NCBI GenBank assembly: GCA_031259655.1 | Contig: JAIRLF010000337.1 | Coordinates: forward strand, 1 to 9,553 | Origin: Prevotellaceae bacterium | Lineage (GTDB): Bacteria; Bacteroidota; Bacteroidia; Bacteroidales; UBA932 | DNA: 9,553 bases | Direction of reading: 5' to 3' | Part shown: positions 1 to 5,747 of the stretch, in pieces | How the letters are laid out: each line of letters starts with the position of its first letter | Position numbering within the stretch: position 1 is the first letter of the stretch | The notes under the pieces: generated by a model | Database searches by the model: none | What the model was told of the DNA's origin: nothing | Seen by the model: only the letters and a program-made list of their open reading frames with translations | Translations under genes and position numbers: made by a program

Positions 1-72
1 GAGTTCGATTTTATCTACAAACTCCTTATCAAAAACGTTTTCGATAGAATTATATTTCTTAAACGATATCAT
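1..72 (-). CDS. Putative Rnl2-family RNA ligase, N-terminal fragment (cut by window edge)
   Basis: An ATG at 72-70 opens a frame that stays open for 24 codons to the left edge. The peptide starts MISFKKYNSIENVFDKEF. From memory, the T4 RNA ligase 2 (RnlB/Rnl2) family starts with the same kind of segment: a short leader, F-K-K-Y, S-[IL]-E-N, then a K/E-F-[IV] helix before the nucleotidyltransferase domain. These enzymes seal nicks in double-stranded or bridged RNA through a lysyl-AMP intermediate. The catalytic lysine motif (KxHG-like) would lie outside the window, so the call rests only on N-terminal resemblance. A good Bacteroidetes -7 box (97-104) about 25 bp upstream of the ATG supports this being a real gene start with its own promoter. 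Alternative: an unrelated protein with a similar short N-terminus. Confidence 0.55.
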   Translation of the reverse strand, partial: MISFKKYNSIENVFDKEFVDKIEL

Positions 73-381
73 AATACTGTTCTTTAAATCGAAGTGCAAA
101 GGTAACACATTTTTTCATAAGTGGAAAATGTCGCATGGATATGTTGCATGCAACGACTTTTACAAACCGACAAACTGTTCATCTGCTGTCATGTCAACGC
201 AGATGCATTCCGAAATGTCGCTTTTTGCATAGCGTTAACCGCCTGAATATACGGGACTGTCATAACCGCAGCCTCCGCTGCAAGATATTGACGGGTTTAT
301 TTTTTTATAATGACTTAGCGGTAGAGAATTTGTCGTATTCGCATATTAATACTGACAAAATGTCTGCAAAAGATGACATTT
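73..381. other. 309-bp intergenic region with several short dyads, no supported gene
   Basis: This gap separates the end of the sigma factor gene from the RNA ligase start. No frame in it gives a credible protein. It holds the ligase -7 box (97-104), a perfect 12-bp palindrome GTTGCATGCAAC (143-154), a 7-bp stem CATCTGC/GCAGATG (180-186 with 199-205), a 5-bp stem GCAGC/GCTGC (268-272 with 277-281), and an 8-bp stem just beyond the sigma stop (357-382). The density of dyads suggests regulatory DNA or a structured untranslated RNA. I do not recognise an RNA family in it. Confidence 0.5.
97..104 (-). promoter_or_regulatory. Bacteroidetes -7 promoter box for the RNA ligase gene
   Basis: Read on the minus strand this is TACCTTTG, matching TAnnTTTG, the -7 element of the Bacteroidetes primary sigma factor. 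It lies 24 bp before the ATG at 72, predicting a leader of roughly 18-20 nt. No clear TTTG -33 element is visible at the expected distance; the region there reads TTTTCC. Confidence 0.6.
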
Positions 382-382
382 T
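357..382 (-). terminator. Possible weak terminator hairpin after the sigma factor gene
   Basis: AAAATGTC (357-364) and GACATTTT (375-382) form an 8-bp stem around a 10-nt loop, overlapping the last base of the sigma stop codon. The stem is AT-rich, and on the minus strand it is followed only by GTCAG, not by a T tract. Termination is therefore plausible from position but not well supported by structure. Confidence 0.3.
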
Positions 383-882
383 TACCTGTCGTAATCTTTC
401 AATCCGTCCATCAGTTTCTGTCGCGAAAAGAATATTCTACTTTTCACCGTTCCGATTTTAAGATTCAGAGAATCGGCTATTTCCTTATATTTATAACCGG
501 AAGTATGCATTTTGAACGGAATACGAAATTCCGGATCCAAAGAATCAATTTTACTGTTTATTTCGTTTGCCGAGAACGAAGATTCCGGCGTTAATTCGTC
601 GGGACGGCTGTTGATAAGAAACTGGTTATCACTCGAATCAAACGTTGTTGCATGTTTGATGCTTTTACGATAATTATTGATAAACGTATTTCGCATTATC
701 GCAAAAGCCCATGCCCTAAGGTTAGTGTCATCCTCGTATTGTTCCCTGTATACTAAGGCTCTCAGGAAAGTTTCCTGAACTAAATCCTTTGCGTCGTTTT
801 CATTGGATGTCAGACTATATGCAAAACGTGTCAGGCTGCCTTCCAATTCCAATAAGTCCTTGTCAAATTGACTTGCTTTCAT
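382..882 (-). CDS. ECF-type RNA polymerase sigma factor
   Basis: A 166-residue group 4 (extracytoplasmic function) sigma factor, full length for the family. Region 2 spans about residues 11-76: the core-binding helix is seen in DAKDLVQETFLRAL (30-43) and the -10 recognition part in NLRAWAFAIMRNTFINNYRK (54-73). A linker of about 30 residues leads to region 4 (about 108-160). Its helix-turn-helix is at YKEIADSLNLKIGTVKSRIFFSRQKL (132-157), the standard -35-binding arrangement. There are no extra C-terminal domains. The TAnnTTTG box at 930-937 places its promoter 48 bp before the start. No anti-sigma gene lies next to it: the gene downstream has its own promoter and resembles an RNA ligase, and the gene upstream is rnhB. 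The signal it responds to cannot be read from this window. The family call is secure; the regulon is unknown. Confidence 0.93.
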   Translation of the reverse strand: MKASQFDKDLLELEGSLTRFAYSLTSNENDAKDLVQETFLRALVYREQYEDDTNLRAWAFAIMRNTFINNYRKSIKHATTFDSSDNQFLINSRPDELTPESSFSANEINSKIDSLDPEFRIPFKMHTSGYKYKEIADSLNLKIGTVKSRIFFSRQKLMDGLKDYDR

Positions 883-929
883 GTCTTTCTATTTTTTATT
901 CATTCCTGTAATCTCAATTTTTTCAGATA

Positions 930-937
930 CAAAGATA
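930..937 (-). promoter_or_regulatory. Bacteroidetes -7 promoter box for the ECF sigma gene
   Basis: On the minus strand the sequence is TATCTTTG (TAnnTTTG), preceded by GTAG and followed by TATCTG. It is 47 bp upstream of the sigma ATG at 882, giving a leader of about 40 nt. No strong TTTG is seen at the -33 position. The box suggests housekeeping-sigma transcription rather than pure autoregulation. Confidence 0.6.
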
Positions 938-1013
938 CTACAACTAAAAAAACCATTTTATTTGCCGCAAAAATCGTGCCACACGTTAACCGGTCAAGCA
1001 CGTGATATCTTTA

Positions 1014-1030
1014 AACCTTACTCAAAGGTT
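1014..1030 (-). terminator. Possible hairpin downstream of rnhB
   Basis: AACCTT (1014-1019) and AAGGTT (1025-1030) form a 6-bp stem with a 5-nt loop, about 45 bp after the rnhB stop. On the minus strand it is followed by TAAAG, so there is no proper T tract. It may be a weak terminator separating rnhB from the sigma gene, or chance. Confidence 0.22.
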
Positions 1031-1075
1031 AGAACAACAAAGATTATCAAATGTTCAAAATTCATCCTTAGAAAT

Positions 1076-1711
1076 TTAAAATAATTTTAATTGTCCGTTT
1101 TCGTTCATCTTTGTAAATGACTTGCGATGATATGGGCTAATTCCCAAATTACCGATGATTTCGCGGTGATTTTTAGTAGGGTATCCTTTGTTTACATCCC
1201 ATGAATATTCGGGGTATTCTTTTGCTATTTTTGTCATAAATTCGTCCCGATACGTTTTTGCAAGAATAGATGCCGCCGCTATAGCGGCATGGGTCGAATC
1301 GCCTTTTATTATGCATTCGTGCGGAATATTTTTGTAAGGAAAAAATTTGTTTCCATCGACCAAAATATATTCGGGTTTGACAGACAGGGCGTCCAATGCG
1401 CGATGCATAGCCATTATGGACGCTTTCAGTATGTTGACTTTGTCGATTTCCGTATTGTCCACACACGCAACGGCGTAACTGATTGCATTTTCTTCGATAT
1501 ATTTTCTTAGTATGTCACGCACAGGTTCTTTGACCTGTTTCGAATCGTTGAGGTCGGGGTGAAAGAAATTTTCCGGCAGAATCACTGCTGCAGCATACAC
1601 CGGTCCGGCGAGGCATCCCCGTCCGGCTTCGTCGCATCCGGCTTCGAGACGTCCTTTACGAACCGGATTGATGAGCAATTGTATGTTGTTGGAAATATTT
1701 GATGTAATCAT
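1076..1711 (-). CDS. rnhB: Ribonuclease HII
   Basis: A 211-residue type 2 RNase H, a typical length. It cleaves the RNA strand of RNA/DNA hybrids and starts removal of single ribonucleotides misincorporated in DNA. The acidic active site is complete: D27 and E28 in the block GCDEAGRGCLAGPVYAAAV (25-43), D119 in ILVDGNKF, and D138 in IKGDSTHAAIAAASILAK. The late block GYPTKNH...ISPYHRKSF, which closes the fold, is also present. The start ATG at 1711 overlaps the TGA of the upstream secreted-protein gene in an ATGA arrangement, implying translational coupling. That gene, a small membrane-protein gene and holA precede it closely, so it is probably the last gene of a holA operon. No residue essential to the family is missing. 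Confidence 0.97.
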   Translation of the reverse strand: MITSNISNNIQLLINPVRKGRLEAGCDEAGRGCLAGPVYAAAVILPENFFHPDLNDSKQVKEPVRDILRKYIEENAISYAVACVDNTEIDKVNILKASIMAMHRALDALSVKPEYILVDGNKFFPYKNIPHECIIKGDSTHAAIAAASILAKTYRDEFMTKIAKEYPEYSWDVNKGYPTKNHREIIGNLGISPYHRKSFTKMNENGQLKLF

Positions 1712-2181
1712 TTGCGTTTTAATGTAATTACAGCTTCGATGCTGTGTGTTTTAGCAGCGTTTTCCATCATTTTCGCAATAAAAACTTCTCCACCCGACTT
1801 GAGATACATGTCTTTGAATGCCAGCATGATTTGGCTTACCAGAGCGGCAGAAAGATTCATCGTGAGATTGCCGGATTTGACGCTCGCTTTTACTTCGGCA
1901 TTTTCTTTTATCATACCCTCCGACAGGACGATTTTGTTTCCTGCGACGCGGTATTTTGTTCCTGTATTTTTTCCCGAAAGCGTTATAACGCCGGCTTTTG
2001 TAAACTCCACAAGCAATTTCGAAAAGTCGTAATCTTTTATCATAAGATTGAGACTTTGGTCTGTTGTTTCGACTTTCTGCACACTCCATATTCCCTGTAT
2101 TTCATTTTTCAGTTTCCCGGCTGCATCTGCCGTTGCTAATGTTGTAAAAATCAATACCAAAATTAAAAAAAACCGCTTCAT
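1708..2181 (-). CDS. Small secreted lipocalin-like protein, function unknown
   Basis: I chose the ATG at 2181, giving 157 residues. From here the protein begins with a clean signal peptide: MKRFF, then a hydrophobic stretch, then ATADA before the mature part (cut about residue 20). An in-frame ATG 54 bp further upstream is possible, but it would lie inside the neighbouring gene and spoil the signal peptide; an ATG two codons upstream would change little. The mature part has the pattern L/I-x-G-x-W-S-V, alternating strands, F-x-x-x-G-V-I-T-L, Y-x-V-x-x-N-K-I-V-L. This resembles small lipocalin-like periplasmic proteins of Bacteroidetes. There is no lipobox cysteine, so it is probably soluble in the periplasm. 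A TAnnTTTG box (2202-2209) precedes it. It overlaps rnhB by 4 bp. Function is unknown. Confidence 0.8.
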   Translation of the reverse strand: MKRFFLILVLIFTTLATADAAGKLKNEIQGIWSVQKVETTDQSLNLMIKDYDFSKLLVEFTKAGVITLSGKNTGTKYRVAGNKIVLSEGMIKENAEVKASVKSGNLTMNLSAALVSQIMLAFKDMYLKSGGEVFIAKMMENAAKTHSIEAVITLKRK

Positions 2182-2201
2182 ATACATATAAATAATTGCC
2201 G

Positions 2202-2209
2202 CAAAGTTA
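2202..2209 (-). promoter_or_regulatory. Internal -7 promoter box for the secreted protein and rnhB
   Basis: Minus-strand TAACTTTG matches TAnnTTTG. It overlaps the stop codon of the upstream membrane-protein gene (stop 2209-2207) and lies 20 bp before the chosen ATG at 2181. It supports that start over the longer alternative, because the longer start at 2235 would lie upstream of the promoter. A TTTG on the minus strand at 2236-2233 is 23 bp away, slightly long for the -33 element. Confidence 0.55.
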
Positions 2210-2509
2210 TAAAATAAAAAACAAAACGATTGCAAACAGAGCCAAAATCATTGTCCCGATTAACATTCCTCGCATCGTTAGCAACCTGTTTTTAAGGATG
2301 TATCCATAAAAAACCAAGCCATTCGGGAATATGCAGAGACTGACAATTTTCGGGATGCTTTTCTTGATTGATGGAATCCACCAGAGGTTCGAATATCCGT
2401 AGTCGTGAAATTTCACAAAACAGACAATGGCAAAGAACATTAACGGTAATGCGATTGACAAAATCAGACCAAATGTGACGGAATTTTTTTCCAATATTTT
2501 TATTTTCAT
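2207..2509 (-). CDS. Small three-helix membrane protein, function unknown
   Basis: A 100-residue protein with three strongly hydrophobic segments at about residues 12-33, 52-73 and 79-100. They are joined by a short loop rich in aromatics and lysine (HDYGYSNLWWIPSIKKS) and by KNRLLTMRG. The last helix runs right to the C-terminus. There is no signal peptide cleavage site and no catalytic motif that I recognise. It starts 10 bp after the holA stop, so it is almost certainly co-transcribed with holA. The promoter of the next gene is embedded in its stop codon. Its overall layout resembles small uncharacterised integral membrane proteins of Bacteroidetes; I cannot give it a function. It is well supported as a gene by its position and hydrophobic pattern. 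Confidence 0.75.
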   Translation of the reverse strand: MKIKILEKNSVTFGLILSIALPLMFFAIVCFVKFHDYGYSNLWWIPSIKKSIPKIVSLCIFPNGLVFYGYILKNRLLTMRGMLIGTMILALFAIVLFFIL

Positions 2510-2519
2510 TGTTTTATTT

Positions 2520-3563
2520 TTAATGCATAATCTTAAAGATAAGTTCTTTGAGCAGTTCGGAATCCGGAGTTCCGGGGCTGTTCCATCCTTTGCTTTTCAT
2601 ATCGTATTCTCTCAGTAGTTCGATGATTTTGACTACTTTCAAGATAGAATATTTTGCAGAAGCATTTTCGTAGTCTTTCAAAAAGAAAGGCGATATTCCG
2701 AGTTGAGTTGCAATATTTTGATTTTGAGCGCCTGTGCGTTTGAGAATCTGGTATTTCAACAGTTTCGAAAACTGCGCAAACAAGGATGACATAATCAGTA
2801 TCATCGGGTTATTGTTCGGATTTTTGGCGTAATAGTTAATAATTCTGTTTGCGTTGAACACGTTTCCCGACAAGACGGCGCTACCCAAAGCAAACACATT
2901 GTATTCTTTGCTGATGCCTATGTTTTTTTCGATGTGTTCGGCGGTGATTGTTTTGTTGTTTTCGGGCAGGAGGATAAACAGTTTGTCGAGTTCGTTAACG
3001 ATTCTGCTTAAATCGCTGCCAATATGGTCGGCAAGTATCGCTGCCGCCGAAGGATTGATAGTAGCGCCTTTTTTTCGGAGATAGTTTGTTGTCCATTCGA
3101 CGATTTCGTTGTCGTATAGTTTTGCGGTCTCAAGGATGACGCCTTTTTTTTCGATTTCCTTATATGCTTTTTTTCGTTTATCTATAGTTTTGTCTTTTAA
3201 GCATAAAACCAAAATTGTGGTCGGAAGCGGAGAAGCGAAATAGGATTCCATCTGTTCTATGTCATTCGTTCCGAGATTTTGCGCTTCTTTCACAATCACA
3301 ATCTGATGACTTGCCATCATTGGCGGACGCGCTGCGGCATATATGACAGACCGCGCATCGGTGTCCTTACCATACAATATTAACCGGTTGAAAGCTTTTT
3401 CGGATTCGTTGAGAACGTTGTCGGCGATATATTCCGATATCTTGTCGATATAGAAAGGTTCTTCGCCCATGAGAAGATAAACAGGGTGATACACTTTCTT
3501 TTTCAAATCGTTCAATATCTGTTCGTATTTGGCGATTACGTCCTTTGACCTGAGTTTTGCCAT
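2520..3563 (-). CDS. holA: DNA polymerase III delta subunit (clamp-loader wrench)
   Basis: A 347-residue protein matching the usual HolA length. The delta subunit opens the beta sliding clamp as part of the clamp-loader complex in replication. Domain I starts with the characteristic HPVYLLMGEEPFYIDKI (26-42), the AAA+-like fold without a functional ATPase site. It continues with ASHQIVIVKEAQNL and the strand TTILVLCLKDKTIDKRKK. Domain II includes LADHIGSDLSRIVNELDKLFIL, with the conserved G-x-D-L-x-x-I-x-x-E-L-x-K-L pattern. Domain III is helical, with the stretches YNVFALGSAVLSGN and LGISPFFLKDYENASAKYS. The C-terminal ELLKELIFKI is typical. The start at 3563 is supported by the -7 box at 3589-3596. 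It probably heads an operon with the three genes that follow. Confidence 0.96.
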   Translation of the reverse strand: MAKLRSKDVIAKYEQILNDLKKKVYHPVYLLMGEEPFYIDKISEYIADNVLNESEKAFNRLILYGKDTDARSVIYAAARPPMMASHQIVIVKEAQNLGTNDIEQMESYFASPLPTTILVLCLKDKTIDKRKKAYKEIEKKGVILETAKLYDNEIVEWTTNYLRKKGATINPSAAAILADHIGSDLSRIVNELDKLFILLPENNKTITAEHIEKNIGISKEYNVFALGSAVLSGNVFNANRIINYYAKNPNNNPMILIMSSLFAQFSKLLKYQILKRTGAQNQNIATQLGISPFFLKDYENASAKYSILKVVKIIELLREYDMKSKGWNSPGTPDSELLKELIFKIMH

Positions 3564-3588
3564 CGTATTTTTTTACTAATTACGGGGG

Positions 3589-3596
3589 CAAAATTA
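3589..3596 (-). promoter_or_regulatory. -7 promoter box for the holA operon
   Basis: Minus-strand TAATTTTG matches TAnnTTTG, 25 bp upstream of the holA ATG at 3563. The expected -33 region (roughly 3615-3622) has no TTTG, but it is covered by a 6-bp dyad TTCGGA/TCCGAA (3611-3628). Confidence 0.6.
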
Positions 3597-3610
3597 GTGA
3601 TTTTTTATTA

Positions 3611-3628
3611 TTCGGAAGAAAATCCGAA
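3611..3628. promoter_or_regulatory. Dyad over the -33 region of the holA promoter (possible operator or 3' hairpin)
   Basis: TTCGGA (3611-3616) and TCCGAA (3623-3628) are perfect inverted arms separated by 6 nt. The dyad sits where the -33 element of the holA promoter should be. It also lies about 75 bp past the stop of the phosphoesterase gene, so it could be an RNA hairpin, but neither strand has a following T tract. A perfect 8-bp palindrome CGCCGGCG lies nearby at 3638-3645. Confidence 0.3.
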
Positions 3629-3701
3629 AAGTCAAAGCGCCGGCGTCAATTTTTTTCCGTATAAATATTCGAGACGACGATACGATACTGTTTTTCGTTT
3701 T

Positions 3702-5405
3702 CTATCTGGTAAAAGTATCCGTTCCGTATTGTCCGGAATCATTGACGCTGTTGAAGATTACGTCCGAATTGCCGACGGTTATTAGTGACAGTCTGTAAGT
3801 TTCGACGGTCTTTTTCAATACGATGCGGCTCAAGATAGCGTGTAATACATGATTCGATTTCGCCTTGCGCAATAAGTATACATCGGCAAGCGTTTTAGTC
3901 GCGTGTCCTCCGTTTCGTCCGCCGTCTTCGATACGGTAGAAGTTGAAATTGTTTAAGTCGGGAGCGTTAATCCGCCATGCATGAGTATGTCCGCTTATCG
4001 AAAAATCGATATTAAAAGCGTTTGCTTTATTTTTGAACCGCTGCTCCAAATCGGCATGAGGTTTATCCTGTGTTGTTGTGAATCCGGGGTCGTGCATCAG
4101 CACGATATTGTTTACGGAAATGTCCGGCGCAGACAAACTCTCAAACCATTCGACCTGTTCGGTAAAATAAGGTATCATATCATAGAAACCGTCGTGTTCC
4201 CACCGGTCGAAGCTTTCGCTCTCCCCCGTGTCGAATATCGTAAAGAGGTTATTGCCGCGCCGTACCTGATAATACATATTCGTCAGACCTATCTTACGCC
4301 CTAAATCTTCGACCTTTTCGTTGCCGCGCACTTCATGATTGCCGCGCACAAAGATTCCCGGAATCTCGCCGCCGGTCAGGGTGAACGCTCCGCTCAGAAA
4401 ATATTTAATTATCTGCTGTTCGTTGATATAGAAATCCGCAAAATCGCCGTTAAAAATCGCAAGGTCGGCATTCTGTCCGGCATATTTCGATGCGGAATCC
4501 AACAGCGAAAGCCGTCCGTGCCAGTCGGATGCGACTATGATTTTCGGTTCGGCGGCGTTTGTCGTATTTTTTAACGTAAAGGTTTTCGTATTGATGGTTT
4601 TGCCTAATTTGCCGCCGTAAGAAAGACGTTCGAGTACGCGTGTGGCATGAGCGGTGTATTGATTTCCATCCAGTTCGGCTCGAGGAATCTTCACAGCGTG
4701 TATTTTGCCGATAGATTTGTAACCCGCTTCGTTGGCATAGACTGTCTTTAATTCTCCGTTATAAGTATATGTAACATAAGCCTGCGCGTCGGCGTTTGTC
4801 GCAAATACTACGGAATATTTACCCGTTCCGATGTCGAAAACAACAGGCTGAGCGTCGAACCGAAAATTAAACGGCGGGACTTTTATAATTGCCGCCATAC
4901 TCAATGATACTACAAAGATTACAGTCAAAATCGCCGCTGTTACGTTGCGCGTTTTTGTCGAAACTCTGATATTCGGAAAAACAAGCAGTAAAAACGGTAT
5001 CCCGAACAGGGATGCAATAAACGGTAACGCTCCGCTGAGAATGATATAGATTGTCTCGGCGTACGCTTCTTCCATTACAACATAATTCAGCGTCCAAAAA
5101 AACAGCGACAGGATAAAGGATATGCACGAGATGACGACGATTGCCGCCGGTATGTGTTTTCTTCTAATTACCGCCGCCGCAACCCCAATGTTATAGAGCG
5201 CATTCGTTATCATTACATAAAAAAGGATTTCGGAAAATCCTTTAAACGTCTCGCGGTCGATGAAGACGTAACCGATTCGAAAACTGTAGTTGACAATGGG
5301 TGCGAAAACAGCTGTCAATGCCGCCAAAATTGCAAGAAATATTCCGATTATACGAAACAGTTTTATATGCTTATTGCTTAACCTCATACCTTTGTTTATA
5401 ATCAT
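3702..5405 (-). CDS. Membrane-anchored calcineurin-like metallophosphoesterase
   Basis: A 567-residue protein with two clear halves. The N-terminal third has about five membrane helices (about 17-39, 57-80, 86-108, 119-143, 154-174). A beta-rich domain (about 184-278) resembles the fibronectin-like N-domain of purple acid phosphatases. The catalytic domain (about 287-545) carries every metal-binding motif of the family: D294-x-H296, G320-D321 with D324, G355-N356-H357-E358, H438 in LMHDPG, and G472-H473-T474-H475. It should hydrolyse phosphoesters using two metal ions; the substrate is unknown. After an odd number of helices from a cytoplasmic N-terminus, the catalytic part would face the periplasm. 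I chose ATG 5405; ATG 5387 (residue 7) is also possible and would not affect the domains. A strong -7 box precedes it. It appears monocistronic. Confidence 0.88.
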   Translation of the reverse strand: MIINKGMRLSNKHIKLFRIIGIFLAILAALTAVFAPIVNYSFRIGYVFIDRETFKGFSEILFYVMITNALYNIGVAAAVIRRKHIPAAIVVISCISFILSLFFWTLNYVVMEEAYAETIYIILSGALPFIASLFGIPFLLLVFPNIRVSTKTRNVTAAILTVIFVVSLSMAAIIKVPPFNFRFDAQPVVFDIGTGKYSVVFATNADAQAYVTYTYNGELKTVYANEAGYKSIGKIHAVKIPRAELDGNQYTAHATRVLERLSYGGKLGKTINTKTFTLKNTTNAAEPKIIVASDWHGRLSLLDSASKYAGQNADLAIFNGDFADFYINEQQIIKYFLSGAFTLTGGEIPGIFVRGNHEVRGNEKVEDLGRKIGLTNMYYQVRRGNNLFTIFDTGESESFDRWEHDGFYDMIPYFTEQVEWFESLSAPDISVNNIVLMHDPGFTTTQDKPHADLEQRFKNKANAFNIDFSISGHTHAWRINAPDLNNFNFYRIEDGGRNGGHATKTLADVYLLRKAKSNHVLHAILSRIVLKKTVETYRLSLITVGNSDVIFNSVNDSGQYGTDTFTR

Positions 5406-5428
5406 ATTTTTTTAATGTTTAACGAGCG

Positions 5429-5436
5429 CAAAGTTA
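5429..5436 (-). promoter_or_regulatory. -7 promoter box for the metallophosphoesterase
   Basis: Minus-strand TAACTTTG matches TAnnTTTG, 23 bp before the ATG at 5405. About 19 bp further upstream is TTCG (5459-5456) within TTTTTTCGG, a near match to the TTTG -33 element, making this one of the better complete promoters in the window. Confidence 0.65.
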
Positions 5437-5637
5437 CGTTTTTTTTAATCATTACCGAAAAAACGGTAACCGAGTGTACCGGACAATGCTGTGGTCGTTG
5501 GGGGTGTCGAAAACTTTAACCGCAAAGAACGCAACGACATACGCATTAAAGACGACATGCAGCAATTTGTTAAGTAAATAACAAAAAACAGAAGCGCGAC
5601 AAAACAGGGTACATGTATCCGGTTTTTTGCGTCCAAT

Positions 5638-5662
5638 GTAGGGGCATGCCTTGCCCTCCTAC
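5638..5662. repeat. Bulged hairpin, possible decayed dispersed palindrome
   Basis: GTAG-GGGCA (5638-5646) pairs with TGCCC-CTAC (5652-5656 and 5659-5662), with a 2-nt TC bulge and a 5-nt loop. The GTAGGGGCA...TGCCC...CTAC form resembles palindromic intergenic elements that occur in many copies in diverse bacterial genomes. That link is from memory, and only one copy is visible here. Confidence 0.35.
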
Positions 5663-5718
5663 TTTGTGCCTTTGTGATTTGACCGAATTTGTTTCTCGTT
5701 AAACAATAATTTTTGTAT

Positions 5719-5726
5719 TAACTTTG
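5719..5726 (+). promoter_or_regulatory. -7 promoter box for the HTH-like gene
   Basis: TAACTTTG matches TAnnTTTG and lies 21 bp upstream of the ATG at 5748. It is preceded by T-rich sequence (TTTTTG at 5710-5715) but has no correctly spaced TTTG at -33; a TTTG at 5688-5691 is 27 bp away. Confidence 0.55.
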
Positions 5727-5747
5727 TGTAAAATTTTGATGGTATAA

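Larger units (their letters stand above)
5406..5747. other. 342-bp divergent intergenic region
   Basis: This region lies between the minus-strand phosphoesterase and the plus-strand HTH gene. It holds the two divergent -7 boxes (5429-5436 minus, 5719-5726 plus), a bulged hairpin (5638-5662), and short repeated words: CGCAAAGAACGCAA (5521-5534) and ACTTTGTGCCTTTGTG (5661-5676), the latter an 8-bp-spaced repeat of CTTTGTG. A 63-codon open frame on the minus strand (5636-5445) has no promoter box or family resemblance, so I do not call it. Most of the region looks like decayed repeat DNA. Confidence 0.5.

Noticed and set aside
183..265. 24-codon minus-strand small frame starting MTVPYIQAVNAMQK between the sigma gene and the RNA ligase
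   Set aside because: Too short to judge, with no ribosome-binding site or promoter box; random frames of this length are expected.
135..461. 108-codon plus-strand open frame overlapping the end of the sigma gene
   Set aside because: Its composition is not protein-like (scattered Cys, His and Arg), it has no promoter box, and its 3' part is antisense to the well-supported sigma factor.
3597..3785. 62-codon plus-strand frame between holA and the phosphoesterase
   Set aside because: It overlaps the holA promoter and the antisense of the phosphoesterase C-terminus, and has no family resemblance.
5445..5636. 63-codon minus-strand frame with a hydrophobic stretch in the divergent gap
   Set aside because: No promoter box or recognisable family, a low-complexity Ser/Leu/Arg tail, and it lies in apparent repeat debris and overlaps the phosphoesterase promoter region.
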